A stretch of 17,966 nt of DNA from Pseudomonadota bacterium (GCA_018816605.1 JAHIVS010000237.1:1-17966); one strand, 5' to 3'. Positions 7,025-14,244 are shown, counted from the stretch's first letter. Made by a program: numbers and translations. Notes: a model not told the origin generated them from the letters alone.

Positions 7025-7687
7025 TTGCCCATGAATCTAGAAATATACAATACCCTTCGGGAACGCATCCTATACCTTGAATATGACCCCGGTCAGATTC
7101 TCAAAGAACAGTCCCTGGCAAAAGAGTTCGGGGTGAGCCGCACCCCGCTTCGGACAGTGCTCTTTCGCCTTGAATGGGAGCATCTGGTCAAGATCCTTCC
7201 CAGAACCGGTATCCAGGTCATGGAATTGGAACTGAACACCATTACCAATGTGTTCCAGGCACGGCTGGAACTCGAGGCGGTCATCGGAACCATGGCAGCA
7301 GAACGGTTCACAAACCTTCATCTCAACCAGTTGGATGCCTGTTTAATTTCCTGTGACAATCACCTGAACCATAAGGACCCCAAAGCCCTTGCAATTCTGG
7401 ACATGGATATCAAACAGCTTTTTTACGAAGCCGCCGGCAACCCATTTTTAATTGAAATGTCGGACCGGCTCTATTCTCTAACCTTCCGGCTGTGGTATTT
7501 TAATATGTGCAAGGCAGACAATGAAGGATGGAACCAGGAAGTTGTGGCCATTAAAGAAGATCTAACCGATCTGGCCGGCCTTTTGCCCACCGCTGCCCCC
7601 GACCAGGTGGGCAAAGCCCGCAGAGAACACCTGCTCAAACATTTAAAACGGATACGTTCCAAATTTTTAGGACTCTCGGGCCTGTAA
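7025..7687 (+). CDS. GntR-family regulator, FCD (FadR-like) subfamily
   Basis: A 220-residue regulator. Residues about 5-70 form the winged helix of GntR proteins: YNTLRERILYLEYDPGQIL, then LAKEFGVSRTPLRTVLFRLE. The C-terminal part (about 80-210) is an all-helical FCD effector domain (FQARLELEAVIGTMAAERF; EAAGNPFLIEMSDRLY). The usual FH ligand pair of metal-binding FCD domains reads FY here, so a metal-free or altered effector pocket is likely. The TTG at 7025 lies 11 bases after GGAAGGA; an ATG at 7031, two codons on, is the alternative start. It is divergent from the flavoprotein/hydrolase operon, and the two GGTATACC sites between them make it the likely local repressor. The effector is probably a compound of that pathway. 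Confidence 0.9.
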   Translation: MPMNLEIYNTLRERILYLEYDPGQILKEQSLAKEFGVSRTPLRTVLFRLEWEHLVKILPRTGIQVMELELNTITNVFQARLELEAVIGTMAAERFTNLHLNQLDACLISCDNHLNHKDPKALAILDMDIKQLFYEAAGNPFLIEMSDRLYSLTFRLWYFNMCKADNEGWNQEVVAIKEDLTDLAGLLPTAAPDQVGKARREHLLKHLKRIRSKFLGLSGL

Positions 7688-7701
7688 GGGGGCCCTTCTT
7701 T
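7678..7701 (+). terminator. Possible intrinsic terminator after the GntR gene
   Basis: GGGCC (7678-7682) pairs with GGCCC (7691-7695) across an eight-base loop that includes the stop codon, followed by TTCTTT. The stem is short, but it sits just before the promoter of the next operon, where a terminator is expected. Confidence 0.35.
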
Positions 7702-7703
7702 AA

Positions 7704-7732
7704 TTGACATGGAGATACCATCTGCCTATACG
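7704..7732 (+). promoter_or_regulatory. Sigma70-type promoter of the FecR/OmpA/CHASE2 operon
   Basis: A perfect TTGACA (7704-7709), a 17-base spacer and TATACG (7727-7732, four of six). Transcription would begin near 7739, ahead of the GTG start at 7772. This argues against the in-frame ATG at 7709, which lies inside the -35 box. Confidence 0.55.
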
Positions 7733-7771
7733 TGTCATACTTTTTTGACTTTGATAATCAAGGATTTTCCC

Positions 7772-8209
7772 GTGAAAAAACTATTTCTGACCCTCCTGAT
7801 CGCCATGTTCCTTGTTCCCGGAACCGGATTGACCCAGGAACATGCCGGCATGATAAAAAAGGTTTCCGGCAGTGTTGATATCAAACGGCAGACAACCCAG
7901 GTGAAAGCAAAAACAGGAGCGCTTCTGCTAAAGGAAGATGTCTTGATAACTGGATCCAACGGCTATGCAGGAATGATCTTTACCGACGGCACCGTGATCA
8001 CCGTTGGGCCGGAAACTGAATTCAGAATTGACGCCTACGTGTTTGCGCCCCAGGCAGAAGCGTACGATTTCTCATTTTACCTGGAAAAGGGCTCGGCTGT
8101 TTATCATTCCGGAAAAATTAGCAAACTTTCGCCGGAATCCGTAAAAGTCTCCACCCCCAAAGCCACTGTGGGAATCCGGGGTACGCGTTTTATCATTAAG
8201 GTTGATTAG
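7772..8209 (+). CDS. Secreted FecR-domain protein
   Basis: A 145-residue protein starting at a GTG with AGGA seven bases upstream. An N-terminal signal peptide (KKLFLTLLIAMFLVPGTGLTQ) predicts export to the periplasm. The rest is a FecR domain: GMIKKVSGSVDIKR, a GSNGYAGMIFTDGTVITVGPETEF core, and VKVSTPKATVGIRGTRFII at the end. Unlike classical FecR anti-sigma factors it has no cytoplasmic segment, so it is the free-standing secreted type whose biochemical role is poorly known. It is 12 bases from the OmpA-type lipoprotein gene and in one operon with the CHASE2/HD-GYP protein, so a role in an envelope-signalling complex is likely but inferred. Confidence 0.85.
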   Translation: MKKLFLTLLIAMFLVPGTGLTQEHAGMIKKVSGSVDIKRQTTQVKAKTGALLLKEDVLITGSNGYAGMIFTDGTVITVGPETEFRIDAYVFAPQAEAYDFSFYLEKGSAVYHSGKISKLSPESVKVSTPKATVGIRGTRFIIKVD

Positions 8210-8221
8210 AAGGAGCAGATC

Positions 8222-8815
8222 ATGGTGCGGTATTGGATATTTTTTCTAGGAATGATTCTTCTGGGTGGCTGCGGAACAAAACAGACCACTGTCATCCTCC
8301 TTCCCCAGGAAGACGGCAAAACAGGAGCCGTCCTTATCAAAAACCAGGCGTCATCAGTCCTGCTGGACAAACCCTACACATTCACCTCAGCCGACTCCGC
8401 CACCTCAGGCTTTGTGATCCGGGAAGCCGACCCTGAAAAAATAAAAAAAACCTATGATACCCTGTTCAAGGCTGAGCCCTCCATTCCGGTTATCTTTGTC
8501 CTTTATTTTGAATCTGCATCCACCCAATTGACACGATCGTCCATGGAACTTCTGCCCAAAATTTCCCAAAGCGCAAAGGAACGGGATCCCTCTGAAATAA
8601 GTATTATCGGCCATACGGACACCCAGGGGGACGCAGCGTATAACACCCGCCTCTCCCTGGCACGGGCAAGGGAAGCTGCAACCATTCTTACCGGCTATGA
8701 TACCGGCCTGAAAAACATATCTGTCCAGGGGTTTGGAGAATATGACCTGCTGGTTCCAACGGCCGACAATGTACCTGAACCCCGGAACAGGCGGGTTGAA
8801 ATCATGATTCGGTGA
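8222..8815 (+). CDS. OmpA-family peptidoglycan-binding lipoprotein
   Basis: A 197-residue lipoprotein. A short signal peptide ends in the lipobox LLGGC, with Cys17 as the acylated residue. Residues about 90-197 form an OmpA_C domain: FVLYFESASTQLTRSS, GHTDTQGDAAYN, LSLARAREAATIL, and GFGEYDLL followed by EPRNRRVEIMIR. The peptidoglycan-contacting residues Asp133 and Arg148 appear to be present. It is thus expected to be anchored in the outer membrane and hold the cell wall. Residues 20-85 are a linker or small domain I do not recognise. AAGGAG precedes the ATG. The CHASE2 gene starts seven bases downstream, so translation of the two is probably coupled. Confidence 0.88.
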   Translation: MVRYWIFFLGMILLGGCGTKQTTVILLPQEDGKTGAVLIKNQASSVLLDKPYTFTSADSATSGFVIREADPEKIKKTYDTLFKAEPSIPVIFVLYFESASTQLTRSSMELLPKISQSAKERDPSEISIIGHTDTQGDAAYNTRLSLARAREAATILTGYDTGLKNISVQGFGEYDLLVPTADNVPEPRNRRVEIMIR

Positions 8816-8822
8816 CGCCCCA

Positions 8823-10820
8823 TTGAACAGTCCGCCCATAATCGAATCCCTGTCCAAAACAATGCGCGGTGTCCTTCTGGGGGGTGCGGCAGCCATCACC
8901 CTGGTCATTGCCCTGGGGGCCTTCACCGGGACCCCTTTTTTAAAACCCCTTGATTTTTTCTTTTATGACCGCTTCATGGCATACACGGCTGTCCATGGAA
9001 AGACCCAGGACCGGCCAGACCAGGTCGTTATTGTCGATGTGGATGAAACAAGCCTGTCTGCCGCAGGCCAATGGCCCTGGCCCCGGTATCGGATGGCGCG
9101 CCTTCTGGCCATACTTGCCCGGGAACATCCCAAAGCCATCGGCCTGGACATCGTTTTCCCGGAACCGGATCAGTCATCCCTGAAAAACATCAGGACCCAG
9201 TTCCAAAAAGACTTTAACCTGGCCATTGATTTTACCCGTGTGCCGGCCTCCCTGACCGATAATGATCTCTTTATTGCCCAGATCCTCAACCAGACCCGGA
9301 CCGTGGGAGCCCGATATTTTTATTTTGACCACACAAGCCCTGGGGGTGTCTGCCGGCAATCTGCCCATACCATCACAGACCCGGAAAACCTGTTGTCCCT
9401 GCACACAGCCCGGGGCATTCTGTGCAATACACCCTCAATTGAAACCCTTCTTGAGTCCGCCGGTTTCATCAACAACCAATATGACGGGGATGGTCTGCTG
9501 CGCCAGACCCCTCTGCTCATCGAATTCCAGAATGAAATTTACCCCCACCTCTCCCTGGCGGTCTTAATGAAAGCCCTTGGCCTTACCACGGCCCGGGTTG
9601 AAAAGGGAGGTTTCGGCCCGGAAATTCTCCTTGGCAGCCACCGCATCCCCATCACCCGGGACGGATTTGTGTCCATTGGATTCAAGGGTCCCTCCCGCAC
9701 CCATCCCTATGTGTCTGCCGTGGATATTTTAAACCAAAACTTTTCCCCTGCTGATATCAAAGACAAAATCATCCTTGTGGGCTCCTCTGCAGCGGGGCTC
9801 AATGACATCCATCACACAATTTTTGACCCCTACTTTCCCGGCATTGAAATCTCGGCCGTGATCCTGGACAACATTGAGACCGCAGGATTCATCATTCGCC
9901 CCGAAAAAAGCGCCCTGTTCATATCCCTTGTCTGCGGCATCACGGGCATACTTCTGGCAGCTCTTTTTTTCCGGATTTCCGGCCCCTGGCTTTTATTTTC
10001 AGCAACCCTGTCGGGGATGGGTCTGATACTGGGGGCAAGCCTTTTGTTATTTTTCCACTGGAACCTGTTCTTGTCACCTGCCGCACCCCTTTTACTAGGG
10101 ACTCTCTTGTTTTCCTTTTTATCCTTTACCCGGTTTGCCATTGAAAAGAGGGCCGCTTTTATCTGGTACCGGCAATTGGCAGATGCCCAGCAGCTGACCA
10201 TGGAAGCCATGGTCAGCATGGTGGAAACAAGGGATCCTGAAACCGGGGAACATATTGTCAGAACCCAGCACTATGCAAAGGCCATTGCAGAACAATTAAG
10301 ATGCAATGGACACTTTTTGGATATTTTGTCGGACAGATATATCAAAACCCTGTTTTTATCCACCCCATTGCACGATATCGGCAAGGTGGGAATTCCGGAT
10401 AAGATTCTTCTCAAACCAGGGCAACTCACGGACGAAGAATTTGTTCAGATGAAACAGCATGCGGCCTTTGGAGAAACCATCATCCAAAGAGCTTCCGGAA
10501 AGGTTGCCGGAAGCAACTACCTGGAAATGGCGGCCCAGATCGCAGGTACCCACCACGAAAAATGGAACGGCCTGGGATATCCCAGGGGACTATCCCGGGA
10601 CGACATCCCCCTGGCCGGAAGAATCATGGCCATATCCGATGTTTATGATGCATTGATCAGCAAGCGGTGCTACAAGCCCCCCTTTTCCCATGAAAAGGCC
10701 ATGGCCATTCTCCATGAAGAAAAGGGGAAACTCTTTGACCCGGTCATTGTGGATGCCTTTTTTGAGATTGAACCCACGATCAAACAGATTGCGGCCCGGC
10801 TCAAGGACCAGGAACCCTAG
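8823..10820 (+). CDS. CHASE2 sensor with cytoplasmic HD-GYP c-di-GMP phosphodiesterase domain
   Basis: A 665-residue receptor. Membrane helix 15-33 is followed by a periplasmic CHASE2 domain at about 40-360 (FFFYDRFM, VVIVDVDETSL, WPRYRMARLL, IGLDIVFPEPD, IILVGSSAAGLNDIHHT). Three more membrane helices lie near 364-383, 389-411 and 417-436. The output is an HD-GYP domain at about 455-645 with a complete metal site: His477, His517/Asp518 in HDIGKVGIPD, His546, His577/His578, and Asp606 in SDVYDAL. The GYP signature (HHEKWNGLGYP) is intact, so c-di-GMP hydrolysis is expected. The start is TTG with GGTGA seven bases upstream, overlapping the previous stop; an ATG at 8862 lacks a ribosome site. 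CHASE2 is better known fused to adenylate cyclases and kinases. Confidence 0.92.
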   Translation: MNSPPIIESLSKTMRGVLLGGAAAITLVIALGAFTGTPFLKPLDFFFYDRFMAYTAVHGKTQDRPDQVVIVDVDETSLSAAGQWPWPRYRMARLLAILAREHPKAIGLDIVFPEPDQSSLKNIRTQFQKDFNLAIDFTRVPASLTDNDLFIAQILNQTRTVGARYFYFDHTSPGGVCRQSAHTITDPENLLSLHTARGILCNTPSIETLLESAGFINNQYDGDGLLRQTPLLIEFQNEIYPHLSLAVLMKALGLTTARVEKGGFGPEILLGSHRIPITRDGFVSIGFKGPSRTHPYVSAVDILNQNFSPADIKDKIILVGSSAAGLNDIHHTIFDPYFPGIEISAVILDNIETAGFIIRPEKSALFISLVCGITGILLAALFFRISGPWLLFSATLSGMGLILGASLLLFFHWNLFLSPAAPLLLGTLLFSFLSFTRFAIEKRAAFIWYRQLADAQQLTMEAMVSMVETRDPETGEHIVRTQHYAKAIAEQLRCNGHFLDILSDRYIKTLFLSTPLHDIGKVGIPDKILLKPGQLTDEEFVQMKQHAAFGETIIQRASGKVAGSNYLEMAAQIAGTHHEKWNGLGYPRGLSRDDIPLAGRIMAISDVYDALISKRCYKPPFSHEKAMAILHEEKGKLFDPVIVDAFFEIEPTIKQIAARLKDQEP

Positions 10821-10839
10821 CCGGGCCGCCATCCTTTTT
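10791..10839 (+). terminator. Strong intrinsic terminator overlapping the end of the CHASE2/HD-GYP gene
   Basis: GCGGCCCGGCT (10791-10801) pairs perfectly with AGCCGGGCCGC (10819-10829) over 11 GC-rich pairs with a 17-base loop, followed by CATCCTTTTT. The upstream arm encodes the last residues of the protein and the stop codon lies at the loop/stem border. It closes the plus-strand operon just before the convergent enoyl-CoA hydratase gene. Confidence 0.7.
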
Positions 10840-10856
10840 CCTGCCGCCGGACAACG

Positions 10857-11633
10857 CTATTTTTTGGGCCCTTCCATGGTGGCCTGGACAAATGCCAGGG
10901 TGGCTTTGACATCCTGGCTTAAAAGGGTCCTGGACAATGTCTCCTTCCAGTTCTCTTCCCCGAGCGCCCGTTTGATCTGTTTGACCGTGTCTGCTTTCAG
11001 GGCCTGTTTGATCTGGATAAAGGGTCTGTTGGGGGTATCAATCCACAGGGAAATGATCTGTTTTGCCCGAGAAATAAGATTCCCATCTTCAACCACCTCA
11101 TCCACGATTGCCATTTCCCTGGCCCTTGTCACATCCACCATCTCACCAAAATACATGACATCCCTAAATTTTTTGTCGCTGTCCAGGCCGAACCGCATGA
11201 CGGCAGACTGGGCAATGGAAAGGCCCAGTCCGATCTTGATCTCGCTCATCCCCAATTTGATCTTCGGATGATTTTTAACAATCCGGTAGTCCGACGCCAT
11301 GGCCAGAATCAGCCCCATGGCAGCAGAATGACCGTTCATGGCACAGACCACAGGCTTTTTACAGGTAAAAAAGTCCATCAGGATCTCTTCCTGGTCTGCG
11401 AAAAATGAAATCACCTCTTCCGGGGTTTCAAATTTCAAAAACATGGGCAGGCTGAAACCGCTTGAAAAGAAGCGGCCCTCGCCTGTTAAAATGATCCCTT
11501 TGAGTATGTGGGTTTCATTCACCTCAGTAACGATATCCTTAAGCTGTTTCAGTGTTTCCTGGGTAATGGCATTGGTTTTGCCATCGGCCAGCCTTGCAAT
11601 CACAATGTTGTCCTGAATTTCTTTTTTTAACAT
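10857..11633 (-). CDS. Enoyl-CoA hydratase/isomerase family protein, atypical active site
   Basis: A 258-residue crotonase-fold protein, the usual length for the family. Recognisable parts are ILTGEGRFFSSGFSL (first oxyanion-hole strand), KKPVVCAMNGHSAAMGLILAMASDYRI (second) and MSEIKIGLGL. The glutamate matching the first catalytic Glu of rat hydratase is present (Glu131), but the second is Asp158 by eye alignment. The usual glycine-rich turn of the oxyanion loop reads AAMG, and the following PGAGG-like loop reads SIAQS. It could be a hydratase, an isomerase or another acyl-CoA crotonase; the reaction is not determined. AAGGAAG lies five bases before the ATG. The NifX-like gene lies 57 bases upstream on the same strand. 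The gene is convergent with the CHASE2 operon. Confidence 0.85.
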   Translation of the reverse strand: MLKKEIQDNIVIARLADGKTNAITQETLKQLKDIVTEVNETHILKGIILTGEGRFFSSGFSLPMFLKFETPEEVISFFADQEEILMDFFTCKKPVVCAMNGHSAAMGLILAMASDYRIVKNHPKIKLGMSEIKIGLGLSIAQSAVMRFGLDSDKKFRDVMYFGEMVDVTRAREMAIVDEVVEDGNLISRAKQIISLWIDTPNRPFIQIKQALKADTVKQIKRALGEENWKETLSRTLLSQDVKATLAFVQATMEGPKK

Positions 11634-11690
11634 GGTTCTTCCTTTTCAAAAAATGCCGCCATCCCTGGATAAGGTGCCGGCCATAAGCGG

Positions 11691-12068
11691 TTACAAGTGT
11701 CCGCATCCGCCCGTATGTCCGCCACAGGCGTGGTCCAGGGTCATTTCAGACAATTGTTTTTGTTCAAAGAATCCGATATTTTCTTGAATCGTACCGCTTA
11801 AGGCTTTGTAAACCGCGATGCCCATTTCATTCAGCTTATGGATGGCACCCCCCCCGATACCGCCAACAACAATGGCATCAACCCGCTTTCCATTCAAGGC
11901 TTTGAGGGGATTACACATGCCGTGCACATGGCCCAGGTCCTGATTGTTGATGGTGTACGGTGTTTTGTCCGTTGTATCAAAAACCACAAAGAACGGGGCC
12001 GAACCAAAATGGCCGAAAATTTCACTCTCCAGACCATTATCCGATTCAACCGGAAAACATATTTTCAT
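11691..12068 (-). CDS. NifX/NifB-family iron-molybdenum cluster-binding protein
   Basis: A 125-residue protein of the dinitrogenase FeMo-cofactor biosynthesis (NifX/NifB C-terminal/NafY) fold. It begins MKICFPVESDNGLESEIFGHFGSAPFFVVFD, continues with VDAIVVGGIGGGAIHKLNEMGIAVYK, and has a His/Cys-rich tail (HACGGHTGGCGH). Such stand-alone proteins are common in anaerobes without nitrogenase clusters nearby and are thought to carry metal-sulfur clusters; no other nif gene is visible here. The tail could bind a metal or cluster. AAGGAG precedes the ATG. The inverted-repeat element begins 28 bases upstream of its start codon, so its promoter must lie in or across that element, or has been replaced by it. 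Confidence 0.85.
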   Translation of the reverse strand: MKICFPVESDNGLESEIFGHFGSAPFFVVFDTTDKTPYTINNQDLGHVHGMCNPLKALNGKRVDAIVVGGIGGGAIHKLNEMGIAVYKALSGTIQENIGFFEQKQLSEMTLDHACGGHTGGCGHL

Positions 12069-12095
12069 TTTTTATACTCCTTAAATATTTTAACT

Positions 12096-12236
12096 CAACT
12101 TTCGGAGTTGGCATATTTTATATGGGTTCAGGCTTTCTTTATGGCATTTTTTTTTAAGTCTGATACCAAAATAGTGATCAAAAGCACAATAAAAAAAGCC
12201 TGAACCGTTCCCCCAAGGCGTAAGTCCGAAAGTTGC
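12096..12236. mobile_element. 141-bp element with two-block inverted ends (MITE or IS remnant)
   Basis: The left end reads CAACTTTCGGA (12096-12106), 18 unconserved bases, then GGTTCAGGCTTT (12125-12136). The right end is the exact reverse: AAAGCCTGAACC (12196-12207), 18 bases, then TCCGAAAGTTG (12226-12236). Both blocks are perfect over 11 and 12 bases with identical spacing, and pairing continues inward with few mismatches. The centre is A/T-rich and encodes nothing recognisable. Two conserved blocks in an end are typical of transposase recognition ends, so this fits a non-autonomous miniature element or a deleted insertion sequence. I see no clear target-site duplication, and the family cannot be named from the ends alone. 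A structured regulatory region is the alternative. Confidence 0.55.
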
Positions 12237-12398
12237 GTAGTTTGAATTGTTTTTCTTATACCACATTTATAAAAATTTGTATAAATAAGGATCCTTGTTT
12301 TATCCTATACCGCTTCCCCGGGCGACAGGAGGTATGGGGGGAAGGCAGTCCCAAGCAAGGGCTTCAACTTGATCTGCTGAAATTCCATGGAAAATGTC
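12237..12398. other. Intergenic stretch without a recognisable gene
   Basis: This lies between the inverted-repeat element and the promoter of the alcohol/aldehyde operon. A 64-codon open frame spans it but has no family resemblance and no ribosome site. The only structure noticed is CTTCCCC (12313-12319) opposite GGGGAAG (12338-12344), a seven-pair stem with an 18-base loop and no T-run. Confidence 0.4.
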
Positions 12399-12428
12399 TT
12401 GACACAAGACCCAAAATATTCTTATAGT
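12399..12428 (+). promoter_or_regulatory. Strong sigma70-type promoter of the SCP2/Fe-ADH/AOR operon
   Basis: A perfect TTGACA (12399-12404), an 18-base spacer and TATAGT (12423-12428, five of six). It is the best promoter in the window. Its -10 is overlapped by the long palindrome that begins at 12425, so the operon is likely repressed by a protein binding there. Confidence 0.65.
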
Positions 12429-12460
12429 GCGTAGTCGGTCGATTGACCGACTACGCACTA
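12425..12460. promoter_or_regulatory. Perfect 36-bp palindromic operator
   Basis: Arms TAGTGCGTAGTCGGTC and GACCGACTACGCACTA (16 bp, no mismatch) flank GATT. The site covers the -10 and start of transcription of the operon. The inner part, TCGGTC-GATT-GACCGA, resembles operators of TetR-family repressors, and the length could hold two dimers. No regulator gene lies next to it inside the window, so the protein is unknown. A hairpin role in the RNA is less likely because transcription would start within the left arm. Confidence 0.7.
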
Positions 12461-12502
12461 AATTATAGAAAAAGAACGGGTCTTTATCAAAAGGAAAGGG
12501 TC

Positions 12503-13033
12503 ATGGAAACGTTCGTTGAAATCAAACCCGGTCGGAAACCGCTCCAGCGGATCTACCTTGGCACCATGCTCTGGTTTGTGGGAAGGGCCATCCAGGCGGC
12601 AGCCCGGGTGGACCACCAGGTCAAAAAAGAATTTGAGCGCATGCCGCCCAATTACACATTCTCCCTGGGCGCCTTCCCCAACGGCCCCTATATGGTGGTG
12701 GGAAAGGATGACAGGGGTAAGGTCGCCTATTTGGGAGGCGATCTTTCAAAACACCCCGTGGACCTTGAGATGACCTTAAAAAGCATGGAACATCTCTTTG
12801 TGCTGTTTACCTTCAGGGAAAGCACCCCCACTGCCAATTCCCGGGATCGCATGATTGTCAGCGGGGACGTTCCCCAGGCCTGTGCCGCAGTTCGAATCCT
12901 GGATATTGTCCAGGTGTACCTGCTGCCAAAATTTATTGCCAGACTGGCCATCAAACGATATCCAAAATGGTCCCTGAAACGCCACACCCTTGATCGGTCC
13001 CTGATCCTGATCAGAACCCTCATTGGAATCTAA
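12503..13033 (+). CDS. SCP2-like putative lipid-binding protein
   Basis: A 176-residue protein with no signal peptide. The central part (about residues 50-125) resembles the SCP2 sterol-carrier fold by pattern: a PNGPYMVVGKDDRGKVAYLGGD strand pair, DLEMTLKSMEHLFVLFTF, and a conserved-looking DRMIVSGDVPQACAAVRIL helix region. The C-terminus is basic (LPKFIARLAIKRYPKW; LKRHTLDRSLILIRTL). SCP2-type domains bind hydrophobic ligands such as fatty acids or acyl-CoA, which would fit a helper that presents a hydrophobic alcohol or aldehyde to the enzymes encoded downstream. This call is tentative. The ATG at 12503 follows AAGGA; a frame extending upstream to 12443 would begin inside the palindrome. 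First gene of the operon. Confidence 0.5.
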   Translation: METFVEIKPGRKPLQRIYLGTMLWFVGRAIQAAARVDHQVKKEFERMPPNYTFSLGAFPNGPYMVVGKDDRGKVAYLGGDLSKHPVDLEMTLKSMEHLFVLFTFRESTPTANSRDRMIVSGDVPQACAAVRILDIVQVYLLPKFIARLAIKRYPKWSLKRHTLDRSLILIRTLIGI

Positions 13034-13051
13034 AAAGGAGGAAGGCTGGAG

Positions 13052-14233
13052 ATGAACACAGAAAATTTCACCTTTTTCTGCCCCTGCAAAACCCTGTTCG
13101 GCCTGAACGCCCTGGCGCATCTGCCCTTTGACCTGTCGGCCATGGGCTGTCATAAACCGTTGGTCCTTCTGGACAAGGAGGCCCAGCTTGCAGGGTGCAC
13201 CAAGCCCTTGGCCCGGGCCTTTAAGGAATCGGGCATGACCTTGGGAATCTGTCCTCCCACGGACAATGACCCAAACACACATGCCGGCCAGGAGCGCGGG
13301 ATGCTCAAGGAGTTGTATCACCTCTATGGGGATAAAGGATTTGATGGGATCATCGCCCTTGGCACTGGAAACATGGTGAACCTGGCCAAGGCCCTGAACA
13401 TGGCCGTCACCCTGGGCCCGGACTGCCTAAAGGCGATAGACACCCCCATCACCCGTCCCCTGAACCCTTTTGTCTATATCCCCACGGGCATGGGAACCGG
13501 CATGGAAACCTGCAACCAGGCCCAATTTGACGGTCAGACATTTACATCTGCCTTTCTGATGCCGGACCTGGTCCTGGTTGATCCGAAAACACTGACAAAA
13601 AGCCATGGCCTCCCCCTTGTGGACGCCGCACTGACCTGCCTGTCCGTCTGCTGCCAAGCCCACGCCCTGACAGACAATCCACCGGCACGGGCCTATGCCG
13701 CCACCGGCATCGGGCTGATCATGGAAAATTTTATGCCCCTGGCAACCCATCTTTTGACCCCGGGCAGCGTCCTGGACAAACAAAGTGCCAGACGTCTTCT
13801 GGCAAACCTTGCCCACGCCTCTGCCATCACCGGGATTCTACTGGCCAATTGCGCCCATCTTCCGGGTGTCGGCATGGGACGTATTGTGGCAGACCATTGT
13901 ACGGCCACCCCTGGACAGGCCATGGCCATCCTCCTTCCTTCGGTGCTGGACCTGATGGGCAAAAAGAAGGCAGGCCCCCTGTTATTGCATCTTTCAGGAC
14001 CGGATGCGTTTGCGGCAACACCTGAGGCCCAGCGACCGGCCCTGGCCATCCAGAAGATCCAGGCAGTCCTGAATGCGCTTTATCGAATCTCCCTGGGCAC
14101 CCTGCCCCGGACCCTGGGCGATGCCGGTCTGGACAAGGCTGCCATCCCGGAACTCTCACGGGCAATGGCCCCCGAACAAGCCGAAGTCGTACTGACCTGC
14201 GCCCTGGACGGCCGACCCCTGAACCCGTCCTAG
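13052..14233 (+). CDS. Degenerate iron-containing alcohol dehydrogenase paralog (likely not catalytic)
   Basis: A 393-residue protein of the Fe-ADH fold, recognised by FTFFCPCKTLFGLNAL, IPTGMGTGMET, MPDLVLVDPKTL and AMAILLP. The key sites are lost. The NAD-binding GGGSxxDxAK motif reads LGTGNMVNLAK (104-113). Aligned by eye with the intact neighbour, the four metal ligands Asp, His, His, His become Leu194, Ser198, Leu264 and Pro287. There is also an insertion of several residues in the metal region (GRIVADHCTATPG). The frame is intact and well translated (AAGGAGG upstream), with codon use like its neighbours, so it is conserved as a protein and not a fresh pseudogene. A structural partner or regulator of the adjacent Fe-ADH, or a new function, is inferred. 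Confidence 0.8.
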   Translation: MNTENFTFFCPCKTLFGLNALAHLPFDLSAMGCHKPLVLLDKEAQLAGCTKPLARAFKESGMTLGICPPTDNDPNTHAGQERGMLKELYHLYGDKGFDGIIALGTGNMVNLAKALNMAVTLGPDCLKAIDTPITRPLNPFVYIPTGMGTGMETCNQAQFDGQTFTSAFLMPDLVLVDPKTLTKSHGLPLVDAALTCLSVCCQAHALTDNPPARAYAATGIGLIMENFMPLATHLLTPGSVLDKQSARRLLANLAHASAITGILLANCAHLPGVGMGRIVADHCTATPGQAMAILLPSVLDLMGKKKAGPLLLHLSGPDAFAATPEAQRPALAIQKIQAVLNALYRISLGTLPRTLGDAGLDKAAIPELSRAMAPEQAEVVLTCALDGRPLNPS

Positions 14234-14244
14234 AGGAGGACCCA

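Noticed and set aside
7709..7771. Upstream ATG for the FecR-domain gene
   Set aside because: It overlaps a perfect TTGACA, lacks a ribosome site and would place the signal peptide about 20 residues inside the protein.
12313..12344. CTTCCCC/GGGGAAG inverted repeat
   Set aside because: Seven pairs with a long loop, no T-run and no match to a riboswitch or attachment site; recorded only as a note in the intergenic entry.
12233..12427. Small 64-codon frame between the inverted-repeat element and the operon promoter
   Set aside because: No ribosome site, no recognisable domain, and it overlaps the promoter and the operator.
12443..12502. Upstream extension of the SCP2-like gene
   Set aside because: The start would fall within the palindrome; the ATG at 12503 has AAGGA in place.
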